Shown piece by piece: positions 7,829 through 15,550 of a stretch of 24,780 nucleotides of DNA (the first letter of the stretch is position 1; every line of letters starts with the position of its first letter). Origin of the DNA: JAICJR01 sp036555755 (GTDB lineage: Bacteria; Actinomycetota; Thermoleophilia; Solirubrobacterales; Thermoleophilaceae). The translations under genes were made by a program, and so were the position numbers. Where the stretch lies: contig DATBKS010000162.1 of NCBI GenBank assembly GCA_036555755.1, positions 1 through 24,780 of the forward strand. The letters are read 5' to 3'. The notes under the pieces were generated by a model that was given only the letters and a program-made list of their open reading frames with translations, was not told the DNA's origin and ran no database searches.

Positions 7829-8742
7829 GCGGCCGACGCCTCCGGCCCGGCTCGGCGCGTGGTGCGCAGGTAATAGAACATCAAGACGAGCAGGAAGACG
7901 GACAGCAGCAGCGTGAGCGCCGCGCCCGTGACCTTCTCGGAGCCCTGCCGCATGAACTCGTCGATCTGGTTGCCGATCATGTTCGTCTGCGTGGAGGCAG
8001 AGACGAGGTCCGCCGTGTAGTAGTCGCCGAACATCGGCAGCGTCACCAGGACCATGCCGGCGAGGATGCCCGGGAACGAGAGCGGCAGCGTGACGCGCAG
8101 GAACCCACTCAGCGGGCTCGCGCCGAGGTCGCGCGCCGCCTCGATCTGGCGCTGGTCGATCCGGTCGAGCGCGACGAAGAGCGGCAGGATCAGGAACGGG
8201 ATGTAGCCGTAGACGAGCGCGAGGATCACGGTGGTCGGCTGGCCGTTGAGCCAGCCGCCGGGTTCAGCGAGCAGGCCGAGCGATAAGAACAGCTTCTCGA
8301 TCCCGATGTCGTGCAGGAACTTCGAGCCGAGCCCGTCGGGCGAGAGCAGGTTGATCCAGGCCAGCATGCGCATCAGGTAGTTGATCCACAGCGGGACGAT
8401 CAGCGCCACGAGCACGATCCCCTTCCAGCGTCCCGCGTGGCGCGCGGTGAAGTACGCCACCGGGTAGCCGATCGCGAGCGACAGCGCGATCGCGATCACC
8501 ACGAACTCGATCGTGCGCAACGAGACCGTGAGGAACGGACCGCCGTGCCAGAAGTTCTTGAGCGTGTCGATCACATAGCCGACGTTCCACTCCCACGGCT
8601 TCCAGAAGGGGACAGGCTGCGACAGCGTGTCCTGGTTGCCGAAGGCGACGGCGATGACCGCGTAGAACGCGACCAGGAAGAAGATCGAGAGCCAGACGAC
8701 TCCTGGAAGGGCGAGGGCCCGCCACGTCCAGCGAGACCGCAT
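7825..8742 (-). CDS. potB: Polyamine ABC transporter permease PotB
   Basis: A 305-residue permease with about six membrane segments: FLVAFYAVIAVAF near the N-terminus, then FVVIAIALSLAIGYPVAYF, IVLVALIVPLWINYL, VILALVYGYIPFLILPLFVAL, a segment around ILAGMVLVTLPMF, and LTLLLSVFLLVLMFYYL. The EAA loop reads QIEAARDLGASPLSGFLRVTLPLSFPGI, a good match to the family pattern. I chose the ATG at 8742, which gives a one-base TGATG overlap with potD. A TTG one codon upstream (8745) is the only longer alternative. It forms the channel with PotC. Confidence 0.9.
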   Translation of the reverse strand: MRSRWTWRALALPGVVWLSIFFLVAFYAVIAVAFGNQDTLSQPVPFWKPWEWNVGYVIDTLKNFWHGGPFLTVSLRTIEFVVIAIALSLAIGYPVAYFTARHAGRWKGIVLVALIVPLWINYLMRMLAWINLLSPDGLGSKFLHDIGIEKLFLSLGLLAEPGGWLNGQPTTVILALVYGYIPFLILPLFVALDRIDQRQIEAARDLGASPLSGFLRVTLPLSFPGILAGMVLVTLPMFGDYYTADLVSASTQTNMIGNQIDEFMRQGSEKVTGAALTLLLSVFLLVLMFYYLRTTRRAGPEASAA

Positions 8743-10061
8743 CAACCCGCCTTGAACTTCGACCAGGCGTCGTCCCAGAGCCGCTGGCCCGTGACGCTCA
8801 GCTGGAGGAGTTCCTGGTTCGCGGTGAACTGGTCGGGACGGACGACCGCGGTGTTCAGCGTCTTCGGGATCAGGCCCTGCTTGATCAGCGCCGCCGCGTC
8901 GATGTTCTTCTGCGGCGGCGTGTAGCCCGTGAAGTTGACCATGTTGTTGTAGGCGTTCTTCTCATCGAGGAAGAAGTTGACGAACTTGTGCGCGAGCACC
9001 GGGCTCTTCGCGGCCTTGCCGATGCAGAGGAAGTCGTTCTGGACGACGCCGTTCTCGTCGGGCCCCCAGAACGACAGGACGGTCGGCTTGACGCCCTTCG
9101 GCATGTAGTAGAAGGCGGCGCTCAGGAGGTCGCCCGACCATGAGTGATGCAGCACCGTCTTGCCCTCGGGCAGCGTCTGGTAGTCGGTGATCGTGACCTT
9201 GGGGTTGCAGATCGAGCCGAGCTGTGACAGGTCGCTCTCCGCTTTGTTGACCAGCGCGGCGTTCTCGGTGTTGAGGTCGGGCCGCGTCTGCGAGTGCATC
9301 GCATCGCGCTGCATCGGCATGCTCAGCGCGTCGCGGCGATCGTCGAGGATCCCCACCTGGCCGCGATAGGCCTGGGCGTGCCAGAAGATGTCCCACGGCA
9401 CGTCCATGGAGGCGATGTCCTCCTTGACCTTGTCGTTGCGCCAGCCGATTCCGTCCATCCAGACGACGTAGGGCACGGTGAAGCGGCTGCCGCGGTCATA
9501 GAACGGGTCCGCGAGCTCAGGCCAGATGTTGGTCAGGTTCGGCAGGTAGGAATGGTTGAGCGGCAGCAGCAGCTTGTGCGCGATGAGGTCGACGATCTTC
9601 GAGCCGGTGAGGCCGATGATCACGTCGAACGCGACCTGGCCGGAGGCGAGCTTCGCGATCGCCTCATCGTCCGAGTTGTAGGTCGCGACCTGGACCTTGG
9701 TGTTGAACGCCTTCTGGAACTTCTTGAGGGTCGCCGGGTCGATGTAGTCGGCGTAGTTGTAGATGCGCAGCGGACCGCCCTCCGCCGGCCGACCGTCGGC
9801 GATCGGCTTGTTGTCATCGGTGATCGCCCATTCCACCGAGTTGTCGATCCGCGGCAGCGGCAGTCCGCCCGGACCGGTTGGCTTCGGAACGACGAGCTCG
9901 GCGGCCGGCCCGCTCGGGCCCGCGGCCTCCGCGCCGATCGGCGTGGTGGTGTTCTCGCAACCGGCGAGCGCCCCGAGTGCACTGATCCCGGCAGCCGCGC
10001 CCACGGATCGCTGAATCAGCTGACGCCGACTCATCCCGGACCGGTCCTTCGGATGCTTCAC
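8742..10061 (-). CDS. potD: Polyamine-binding lipoprotein PotD, Tat-type signal
   Basis: A 439-residue substrate-binding protein. The leader has a twin-arginine motif (SRRQLIQ, residues 11-17), a hydrophobic stretch and a lipobox LAGC ending at C35, so it is predicted to be Tat-exported and lipid-anchored. A low-complexity Pro/Gly/Ala linker (about 45-70) follows. The mature part carries PotD-like sequence: LRIYNYADYIDPATLKKFQKAF, then LASGQVAFDVIIGLTG, LLLPLNHSYLPNL and TVPYVVWMDGIGWRNDKV. It is longer than E. coli PotD (348), mostly because of the leader and linker. GTG at 10061 is favoured by an AGGGGG ribosome site 5 bases upstream; the ATG at 10034 would also keep the Tat leader. It is first in the operon. 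Ligand specificity among putrescine, spermidine and spermine cannot be told. Confidence 0.9.
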   Translation of the reverse strand: MKHPKDRSGMSRRQLIQRSVGAAAGISALGALAGCENTTTPIGAEAAGPSGPAAELVVPKPTGPGGLPLPRIDNSVEWAITDDNKPIADGRPAEGGPLRIYNYADYIDPATLKKFQKAFNTKVQVATYNSDDEAIAKLASGQVAFDVIIGLTGSKIVDLIAHKLLLPLNHSYLPNLTNIWPELADPFYDRGSRFTVPYVVWMDGIGWRNDKVKEDIASMDVPWDIFWHAQAYRGQVGILDDRRDALSMPMQRDAMHSQTRPDLNTENAALVNKAESDLSQLGSICNPKVTITDYQTLPEGKTVLHHSWSGDLLSAAFYYMPKGVKPTVLSFWGPDENGVVQNDFLCIGKAAKSPVLAHKFVNFFLDEKNAYNNMVNFTGYTPPQKNIDAAALIKQGLIPKTLNTAVVRPDQFTANQELLQLSVTGQRLWDDAWSKFKAG

Positions 10062-10102
10062 CTCGACCCCCTCTTAACTGAATCGTGGCTGCCCGGCAAG
10101 TG

Positions 10103-10120
10103 GTACGTCCGTACTATACG
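10103..10120. promoter_or_regulatory. Candidate TetR operator and -10 region of the pot operon
   Basis: GTACG-TC-CGTAC (10103-10114) is a perfect 5-bp dyad with a 2-base centre. On the minus strand it overlaps TATAGT (10113-10118), a 5-of-6 match to a -10 box, with potD starting about 45 bases beyond the predicted transcript start. The element aligns over 18 bases with the one in front of amine oxidase 1. No convincing -35 could be fixed. Confidence 0.5.
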
Positions 10121-10155
10121 GCGTTACAGGATTAAGGAAAGTAAATCTCTGTTAG

Positions 10156-11763
10156 GTGAATAACGGGGAGTTAGCGGACCGGCTTGCAGCCTTCGCGGCG
10201 TTGCTCGAGCTCAGCGAGGCCAACCCGTACACCGCCCGCGCGTACCAGCGCGCGGCGGAGACGATCCGGGGCGCGCCGGTGCCCGTCGAGGAGCTTGTCC
10301 GCTCCGGCCGTGTCCGCGAGCTGCGCGGAATCGGTCCGGGGATCGAGGCGCGGCTGCGACAGCTGGTCGAGACCGGGCAGATCCCCGAGGTCGCGGAGCT
10401 CGAGCGTCACCTCACGCCGGAGCTGATCGGGCTCGGCCGCTACCTCGGCCTGAGCACCAGGAAGTCGATGGACATCGCCCGGGCGCTGGGAATCCGGACG
10501 ATCGACGAGCTGCGCGAGGTCGCGGCGACCGGCCGCCTCAGCGATGTGCCGGGAATTGGGCCGAAGACCGAGGCGCAGATAGTCGAGGCGCTGGCCCGCG
10601 AGTCCCAGGCGCGGCCGCGTCAGGGACTGATGCTTCCACCCGCCCTGACGCTCGTCGGGACGGTGGCCGCGGCCCTCGGCGGGGAGGTGGCCGGCGATGT
10701 CCGGCGCTGGCGCGACTCGTGCGAGTGGCTGGCGGTGGTCTGCCGGGCGAGCGGGCCGGAGCGGCTGCTCGAGGACTTCGCGACGCTGCCGCAGATCGTC
10801 GCCGTGATCGAGCGCGACGAGTGGCGAGCCGTGGGCGTGACCGTGGAGGGCGTGGCGCTCGAGCTGGTGGTGGCGCCACCGGAGGCGTTCGGCACGGCGC
10901 TCCTACGCGCCACGGGCGCGCCCGCCTACGTGGAAGCGCTCGAGCCGCTGCCGGACGCCCCCGACGAGGAGGCGGTGTACCGCACGCTCGGCCTGCCCTG
11001 GTGCCCGCCGGAGCTGCGTGAGGAAGTCTTCAGCGGCGAGCCGCCGGCGCTGCTCGCGCCGAGCGACATTCGCGGCGACCTGCATTGCCACACGACGTGG
11101 TCGGACGGCAGGGCGAGCGTCGAGGAGATGGGCGCCGCCGCCCGCGAGCGGGGCTATGACTACGTCGCGATCTGCGATCACACACCCGCCGTGGGCGCCG
11201 TGCGCGGGCTCAGCCCGGATGACGTTCGCCGTCAGGGCGAGGAGATCGCGGCTGCGAACGAGAAACTGGCCCCGTTCCGCATCCTCCGCGGAATCGAGTG
11301 CGACATCCTGCCCGACGGCCGCCTCGACCTCCCCGACGACGTGCTCGCCGAGCTCGACTGGGTGCAGGCGAGCGTGCACGGCGGCCAGCGGATGCCGGGG
11401 CGAGAGATGACGAAGCGCGTCGTGGATGCGCTGCGCAACCCGTACGTGCGCTGCCTCAGCCATCCGACGGGACGGCTCATCGGCCGTCGCCCCGAGAACG
11501 CCCTCGACCTGGATCGCACGTTCGCGGTCGCGCTCGAGGAAGGGGTGGCGGTCGAGGTCAACGGCCTTCCCGCGCGGCTCGACCTCAGCGGCCAACACGT
11601 GCGCGAGGCGATCAAAGCCGGCGTGCAGATCGTCTGCTCAACCGACGCCCACTCCACCGGCGGGCTCGAGAACATGACGCTGTCGGTGGCCACGGCTCGC
11701 CGCGGCTGGGCGACGGCCGCGGACGTCCTCAACACCCGCGCGCTCGCGGAGATCCTCCGCTAG
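10156..11763 (+). CDS. PolX-like protein: helix-hairpin-helix, degenerate Pol X, PHP domain
   Basis: A 535-residue protein with the domain order of bacterial DNA polymerase X. The N-terminal 8-kDa/HhH region has LRGIGPGIEARL (56-67) and VPGIGPKTEAQIVEAL (131-146). A Pol X palm region follows at about 165-260. The PHP phosphoesterase domain begins near 305 and keeps its metal-binding residues: DLHCHTTWSDG (308-318), CDHT (340-343), E381, H408, SHP (435-437) and STDAH (495-499). PHP domains of this type give 3'-5' exonuclease or AP-site activity. In the palm, however, the family motif GS-x-RR...D-x-D reads GDVRRWRDSCEWLAVV (180-195), and the third catalytic Asp region reads ALELVV (234-239). 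All three catalytic Asp appear lost. The start is a GTG without a clear ribosome site. It diverges from the pot operon, but no functional link is evident. Confidence 0.88.
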   Translation: MNNGELADRLAAFAALLELSEANPYTARAYQRAAETIRGAPVPVEELVRSGRVRELRGIGPGIEARLRQLVETGQIPEVAELERHLTPELIGLGRYLGLSTRKSMDIARALGIRTIDELREVAATGRLSDVPGIGPKTEAQIVEALARESQARPRQGLMLPPALTLVGTVAAALGGEVAGDVRRWRDSCEWLAVVCRASGPERLLEDFATLPQIVAVIERDEWRAVGVTVEGVALELVVAPPEAFGTALLRATGAPAYVEALEPLPDAPDEEAVYRTLGLPWCPPELREEVFSGEPPALLAPSDIRGDLHCHTTWSDGRASVEEMGAAARERGYDYVAICDHTPAVGAVRGLSPDDVRRQGEEIAAANEKLAPFRILRGIECDILPDGRLDLPDDVLAELDWVQASVHGGQRMPGREMTKRVVDALRNPYVRCLSHPTGRLIGRRPENALDLDRTFAVALEEGVAVEVNGLPARLDLSGQHVREAIKAGVQIVCSTDAHSTGGLENMTLSVATARRGWATAADVLNTRALAEILR

Positions 11764-11779
11764 ATGCGCCAGGTTCCGC

Positions 11780-11802
11780 GGCGCCCCTGTTAACGGGGCG
11801 CC
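11780..11802 (+). terminator. Strong GC hairpin after the PolX-like gene
   Basis: GGCGCCCC (11780-11787) and GGGGCGCC (11795-11802) form a perfect 8-bp stem around a 7-base loop, 16 bases after the stop codon. No long T-run follows, as is common for hairpin terminators in high-GC actinobacteria. Confidence 0.55.
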
Positions 11803-11874
11803 ATCGAGGGCATCCTGGGTTTGTACACATCGGCCGCCCCTGCCCCTGGTGACCGCCCCCGAAAGGAGCTCCAG

Positions 11875-12084
11875 GTGCCATATGTCCGATGCCTTCAGTG
11901 CCAGACCGATTGTCTGGTGCTCACGACGTCCAGCCCCCCGCGACGTCACAGCTGTCCGCAGTGCGGCGCCCTTCTTCCCCGCTGGTCCGGTCGTGGTGAG
12001 CTAGGAGTGCCCAACTTCCAACGTCGCCGCGTCGCGGTCCGAGTGGATGCGGAAGGTGGCCGTCAGCACGGTCAGCTCGAATAG
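11875..12084 (+). CDS. Small zinc-ribbon protein (possible gene)
   Basis: A 69-residue frame opening with a GTG that has an excellent ribosome site: AAGGAG at 11863-11868, 6 bases upstream. The first 34 residues read like a zinc ribbon, with C6, C9 and C13 in RCLQCQTDC and a second pair, C27 and C30, in SCPQCG. Such small ribbons bind one zinc and often act as regulators or adaptors. The last 28 residues overlap the 3' end of the STAS gene on the other strand, and this tail is basic and low in predicted structure. The Cys spacing and the ribosome site argue for a real gene; the antisense overlap of about 84 bases argues for caution. Confidence 0.5.
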   Translation: MPYVRCLQCQTDCLVLTTSSPPRRHSCPQCGALLPRWSGRGELGVPNFQRRRVAVRVDAEGGRQHGQLE

Positions 12085-12381
12085 GCGCCTGACGGGACCC
12101 TGCCCGCAAACCACGTGGAGCACCCGCCCGCGCTCATTGAGCCGCTCACTCGCGCGCAGCAGGACATGTAGCGCGGTCGAGTCGAGGAAGCCGACCCCTT
12201 GGAGGTCGAGAACGAGGCCGTTCCGCTCCTGCTCCGCGGCGAGGAGCGCCCGTTCCAGCTGTGGCGCGGTGGCCATGTCGATCTCTCCCGAGACCGAGAC
12301 GACGGTCGCGCAGTTCTCGGACTCGAATCCGATCTCGAACCTGCGTGTCGGGCGGACCTGGGCCATTGCCGTGGCACTCAT
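12001..12381 (-). CDS. STAS-domain anti-sigma factor antagonist (SpoIIAA/RsbV-like)
   Basis: A 126-residue single STAS domain. It shows FEIGFESENCATVVSVSGEIDMATAPQLERAL (about 15-46), then LVLDLQGVGFLDSTALHVLLRA (56-77). The DST motif places the usual phosphorylation Ser at residue 68. In this family the unphosphorylated protein binds an anti-sigma kinase and frees the sigma factor. No RsbW/SpoIIAB-type kinase lies in the window, so its partner is elsewhere. The ATG at 12381 was preferred; the longer frame to 12474 adds a low-complexity Arg/Gly stretch and has no better ribosome site. It lies downstream of cheB-cheR on the same strand, and a SigB-like sigma gene lies about 4 kb away. Confidence 0.9.
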   Translation of the reverse strand: MSATAMAQVRPTRRFEIGFESENCATVVSVSGEIDMATAPQLERALLAAEQERNGLVLDLQGVGFLDSTALHVLLRASERLNERGRVLHVVCGQGPVRRLFELTVLTATFRIHSDRDAATLEVGHS

Positions 12382-12537
12382 GCGATCACCGCTTGGTCCG
12401 CCACGCTGCGGTCTCGCCGCAACTGCCGTCGCCAATCGAACGACGCCGAGTCGCGTACCGCATCTGGGCTGCACGCGAGCCTGTACCGATCTTAACCCGC
12501 TTCTCGGCTACTCCGAAGCTTTTCCGCGCCAACCGCC
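12382..12537. other. 156-base spacer between the STAS and cheR genes
   Basis: No convincing gene. It holds an imperfect hairpin at 12499-12519 (GCTTC...GAAGC with GG/CC inside) followed on the plus strand by TTTT (12520-12523). This could be a weak terminator for plus-strand transcripts. A promoter for the STAS gene may lie here, but no hexamers stood out. Confidence 0.35.
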
Positions 12538-14421
12538 CTAGTCGGAGCGCGCGGAGGACATGAGCAGCATCGCGCCGTAGCCCGCACCGGATGTGTCGAG
12601 CATCGGCAGGACGCGCACCTCGCAGGTGAATTTGCGACCACGCCGGTTGACCGCCTCGACGCTCAGCTCGGAGCCCCCGCCCCCATCGGAGAGCGCTGTC
12701 TTCACAGCGCCCCTGAGCATCTCCATCGGGAAGCCGATATCGAGGGCGAGGAAGTGCTCGCCCTGGGCCTCGCGATCCTGTACGCCCCACATGTCGGTGG
12801 CGGATCCGTTCCAGAGCTGCACTCGTTGCTCCATGTCGAGCACGATCACGGCCACGCCGAGATTGCCGAGGATGCCCTCGAGGAAGAGGTTGAGTCGATC
12901 GAGCTCGCTCGCCCGCTCGCGCTGCTCTTCGTTCATCGCCTCGAGCTCGTCGTTCGTCGACTGGAGCTCCTCGTTCATCGTCTCGAGCTCCTCGTTGGTC
13001 GACTGGAGCTCCTCGTTGGTCGTCTCGAGCTCCTCATTGGTCGACTGGAGCTCCTCGTTGGTCGTCTCGAGCTCCTCGACCGTGGACTGCAGCTCCTCGT
13101 ACGCCCCCTCGAGTTGCCGCTCCACGACTTTGTGCTGCTCGTCGAGCTGTGAGTAGGCGGTGATGTCGGCGAACGTCACGCTCGCTCCGAGTGTGGCCCC
13201 GTTTTCGCCCCCGAGCACCGGCGCGACTTCGACTGCGAAGACCGCCTCCTGACTTGAGCTGGTGCGCCACGTCACATTGCCGACCTGGACCGTCTCGCGC
13301 GAATCGCGGGCCTGGTCGAGACTGGCCCGCAGCTCCACCGGCCGATAGGAGATCTCGAGGTCCTGTAGGGGGCGCCCGACGTCGGCGCGGTCGATCCCGA
13401 ACGTGCGGCGCGCCGCCTGGTTCGCGCTGACAAGGAAGCCGCGATCGTCGATCGATAGTTGCGGCACGGGAGAGATGTCCGCGGCACCCTCCGCGAGCCT
13501 CGTGTAGCCGTCCATCGCCGGCTCGTGCGCGTTCCGCATCGCGTGGTTGATGAGCGAGAGGCGATCTCGTGCGCCCGCACCCTGCACCTTTTTGAACACC
13601 CGGCACTTCAAGTTGTCCGGCGTGAACAGATCGCTGTGAGTGATCAACATCTCGGACTTCCCGAGGAACAGGAAGCCGGTCTCCCGGAGCGAGAAGTTGA
13701 AGTGACTGAGGATACGAGCCTGGGTCTCGGGCGTGAAGTACATGAGCGTGTTGCGCGAGATGAGCAGGTCGATCCGAGAGATCGGCGCGTCCTGGACGAG
13801 GTCGTTGCGGCCGAATATCACGGATCTGCGCAGGTCTGCCCGGAAGCCGGAGCCAGTGGTGTTCGGCTCGAAGTACTGCTCGCGGTATTCGTCCGGGAGG
13901 CCCTTCAGCGCGTCGCGGGAGTAGACGGCGTGGCGGGCCGTGGTGAGAGCGTCTTCGTCGATATCGGTGGCGTAGATCTTCACGCGCTTGCGGAAGTCGT
14001 TCTCGCCCATCGCCTCCGCCAGCAGGATCGCCGCCGAGTAGGCCTCCTCGCCCGAGGCGCAACCCGCGGACCAGACGCGGATCGGCTGTTCCTTCGGCGT
14101 GTCGGCGAGCATCTTCGGCATCGCCTCGTCGCGGAGGTAGTCCCACGCGGCCTTGTCGCGGAAGAAGCTCGTGACGTTGATCAGCAGAGCATCGAACAGC
14201 TCGGTGAACTCGTCGGGATGTACCTCGAGGTAGTCCTCGTACTCGGTGTAGCCACCCACGCCAACCGCGTCCATCCGCTTGTGCACCCGGCGCTCCAGCG
14301 TGGCGCGCTTGTAACCGGTGAGGTCGAAGCCGCGGCGCTCCTTGAGATGCCGCAGCAGCGATACCAGCTCCTTGGAGTCCCCGTCGCTGGACGCGTTGCC
14401 TTTGCGCTCGTTAGGACTCAT
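12538..14421 (-). CDS. CheR-type methyltransferase fused to PAS, coiled coil and PAS
   Basis: A 627-residue protein. Residues 15-280 are a CheR glutamate methyltransferase: INVTSFFRD (81-89), the SAM-binding loop WSAGCASGEEAYSAA (117-131), ATDID (151-155) and SRNTLMYF (222-229). It would transfer methyl groups from SAM to Glu of a receptor-like partner. A PAS-like domain follows (about 315-425), then a coiled coil (about 428-515) made of EELQSTN/EELETTN heptads, and a second PAS domain (about 512-625). This matches the CheR-PAS half of known CheB/CheR hybrid proteins. The CheB half is encoded immediately upstream and overlaps by ATGA (14418-14421), so the pair is translationally coupled. No chemoreceptor or CheA is nearby, so the methylation target is unknown and the output may be a stress or partner-switching circuit rather than chemotaxis. 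Confidence 0.9.
   Translation of the reverse strand: MSPNERKGNASSDGDSKELVSLLRHLKERRGFDLTGYKRATLERRVHKRMDAVGVGGYTEYEDYLEVHPDEFTELFDALLINVTSFFRDKAAWDYLRDEAMPKMLADTPKEQPIRVWSAGCASGEEAYSAAILLAEAMGENDFRKRVKIYATDIDEDALTTARHAVYSRDALKGLPDEYREQYFEPNTTGSGFRADLRRSVIFGRNDLVQDAPISRIDLLISRNTLMYFTPETQARILSHFNFSLRETGFLFLGKSEMLITHSDLFTPDNLKCRVFKKVQGAGARDRLSLINHAMRNAHEPAMDGYTRLAEGAADISPVPQLSIDDRGFLVSANQAARRTFGIDRADVGRPLQDLEISYRPVELRASLDQARDSRETVQVGNVTWRTSSSQEAVFAVEVAPVLGGENGATLGASVTFADITAYSQLDEQHKVVERQLEGAYEELQSTVEELETTNEELQSTNEELETTNEELQSTNEELETMNEELQSTNDELEAMNEEQRERASELDRLNLFLEGILGNLGVAVIVLDMEQRVQLWNGSATDMWGVQDREAQGEHFLALDIGFPMEMLRGAVKTALSDGGGGSELSVEAVNRRGRKFTCEVRVLPMLDTSGAGYGAMLLMSSARSD
12922..13098 (-). 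repeat. Heptad coding repeat within the cheR-PAS gene (42-base unit)
   Basis: About four near-identical 42-base units encode alternating EELQSTN and EELETTN heptads (residues about 442-500). The DNA units differ at only a few bases, for example CTCGTTGG versus CTCATTGG. The repeat keeps the reading frame, so slippage by whole units would change coiled-coil length without a frameshift. Confidence 0.8.
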
Positions 14422-15467
14422 GCGGCCGGCTCCTCACCGCCCTCGTCGTGCACCGCCGTGCGCCCGAGCTGGACGATCGTGTGCCTGATGGTGTCGGCGT
14501 CGTGCGATGCGTCAGCCACCCGCTGCTCGAATCGCCGAGAGGTGGACGTATTCGGCGACCGGCGGGAAATGCGCTGGAAGAGATCGATCTGCTCCTCGAG
14601 AGTTCTAAGCGCGCTCCAGAGAGCGGACTCGAGCGCGCGCCCCTGCTCGATCTGCATGCTCTCCAGCGAGTACGCGTGACCCACATGGCAGCGGAACCGG
14701 AGCAGGTCCCCCTCCTCGTGGGCCCAGAGGGTGCCGCCACACTCGGGGCACGTCAGACCCGTTGCCGTTCCCTTCCGAGCCGACCGGTTGTCGGCGATGT
14801 CCAGGGTCAGGCCGCCCACGGCGGGGGCTGCGGCGATAGACGGTTCGGGTGCCGTCACGAGTGGCGTGTCCAATAAGGCGCAGAGACAGTCTGCGATTTC
14901 GCCTGCTTCCAGAACGTAGTCGGCGAGACCATGGTCGATCACGCTCTGAGGCATGCCGGTATACATGGAATCTGCCGGGTCTTGGACGATCGTGGCGCCG
15001 TGGCATTCCTTGATCAGCCGCATCCCAGCGGTTCCATCATCGAGGGTACCTGACAGAACAACCCCGATCACCTGTCGGCCGGCGTACCGGGCCGCGCTCC
15101 TGAAGAGCGGATCGATCGCGGGCCGGTGGCCGTTCTCGTGCGGACCGCGAGACAGCTGGATGCGCCCCTCCCAGACCAGCAGGTGATGGTCGGGCGGGGC
15201 TACGTACACGCGACCCCTCTCGAGCTTTTCCCCGTGCCTCGCACTGGCGGCCGGCATGTGCCCGGCTCGCTCCAGGATCATCGGGAGCACGCTGGTGCCG
15301 GTCGGGAGGACATGGAGCACGACCAGGACGGCGGCGGGCAGTTCCCTGGGCAGACCGGAGAAAACATTGCCGAGCGCCTCGACGCCGCCCGCCGACGCGC
15401 CAATCACGATCAGCTCTCGGTGAAGAGCCTTCTCGTTCTCGGCCGGGGGTGAGGGCGGATCTGCCAC
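14418..15467 (-). CDS. CheB-type methylesterase with C-terminal zinc-ribbon-like domain
   Basis: A 349-residue protein. The catalytic CheB domain (about 17-200) begins directly at the N-terminus, with no receiver domain. It shows S25 in IGASAGG, H52 in VVLHV and D144 in LSGTLDDGTAG, the expected Ser-His-Asp triad for removing methyl groups from methylglutamate. After a linker, C240, C243, C260 and H264 in LTCPECGGTLWAHEEGDLLRFRCHVGHAYS suggest a zinc site, followed by a helical tail (about 270-345). This lone-domain CheB with a Cys-rich tail, next to CheR-PAS, matches a recurrent CheB/CheR pair outside classic chemotaxis operons. The GTG start at 15467 has a G-rich run only one base upstream, so the start is uncertain. 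It is first in the minus-strand unit with cheR and perhaps STAS. Confidence 0.9.
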   Translation of the reverse strand: MADPPSPPAENEKALHRELIVIGASAGGVEALGNVFSGLPRELPAAVLVVLHVLPTGTSVLPMILERAGHMPAASARHGEKLERGRVYVAPPDHHLLVWEGRIQLSRGPHENGHRPAIDPLFRSAARYAGRQVIGVVLSGTLDDGTAGMRLIKECHGATIVQDPADSMYTGMPQSVIDHGLADYVLEAGEIADCLCALLDTPLVTAPEPSIAAAPAVGGLTLDIADNRSARKGTATGLTCPECGGTLWAHEEGDLLRFRCHVGHAYSLESMQIEQGRALESALWSALRTLEEQIDLFQRISRRSPNTSTSRRFEQRVADASHDADTIRHTIVQLGRTAVHDEGGEEPAA

Positions 15468-15550
15468 GCCCCCTGATTGTCGCGCACCCCAGGGGGGATG
15501 AACACCCTCAGGCGATATCGGTCCGATCGCGCTACGATTTCGGTTAGCCC

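Noticed and set aside
12382..12474. N-terminal extension of the STAS protein
   Set aside because: The added residues are low-complexity and not part of the STAS fold; the internal ATG fits family length better.
12922..13098. CRISPR-like short repeats
   Set aside because: The repeats are contiguous, lack spacers and encode regular heptads inside the CheR-PAS gene.
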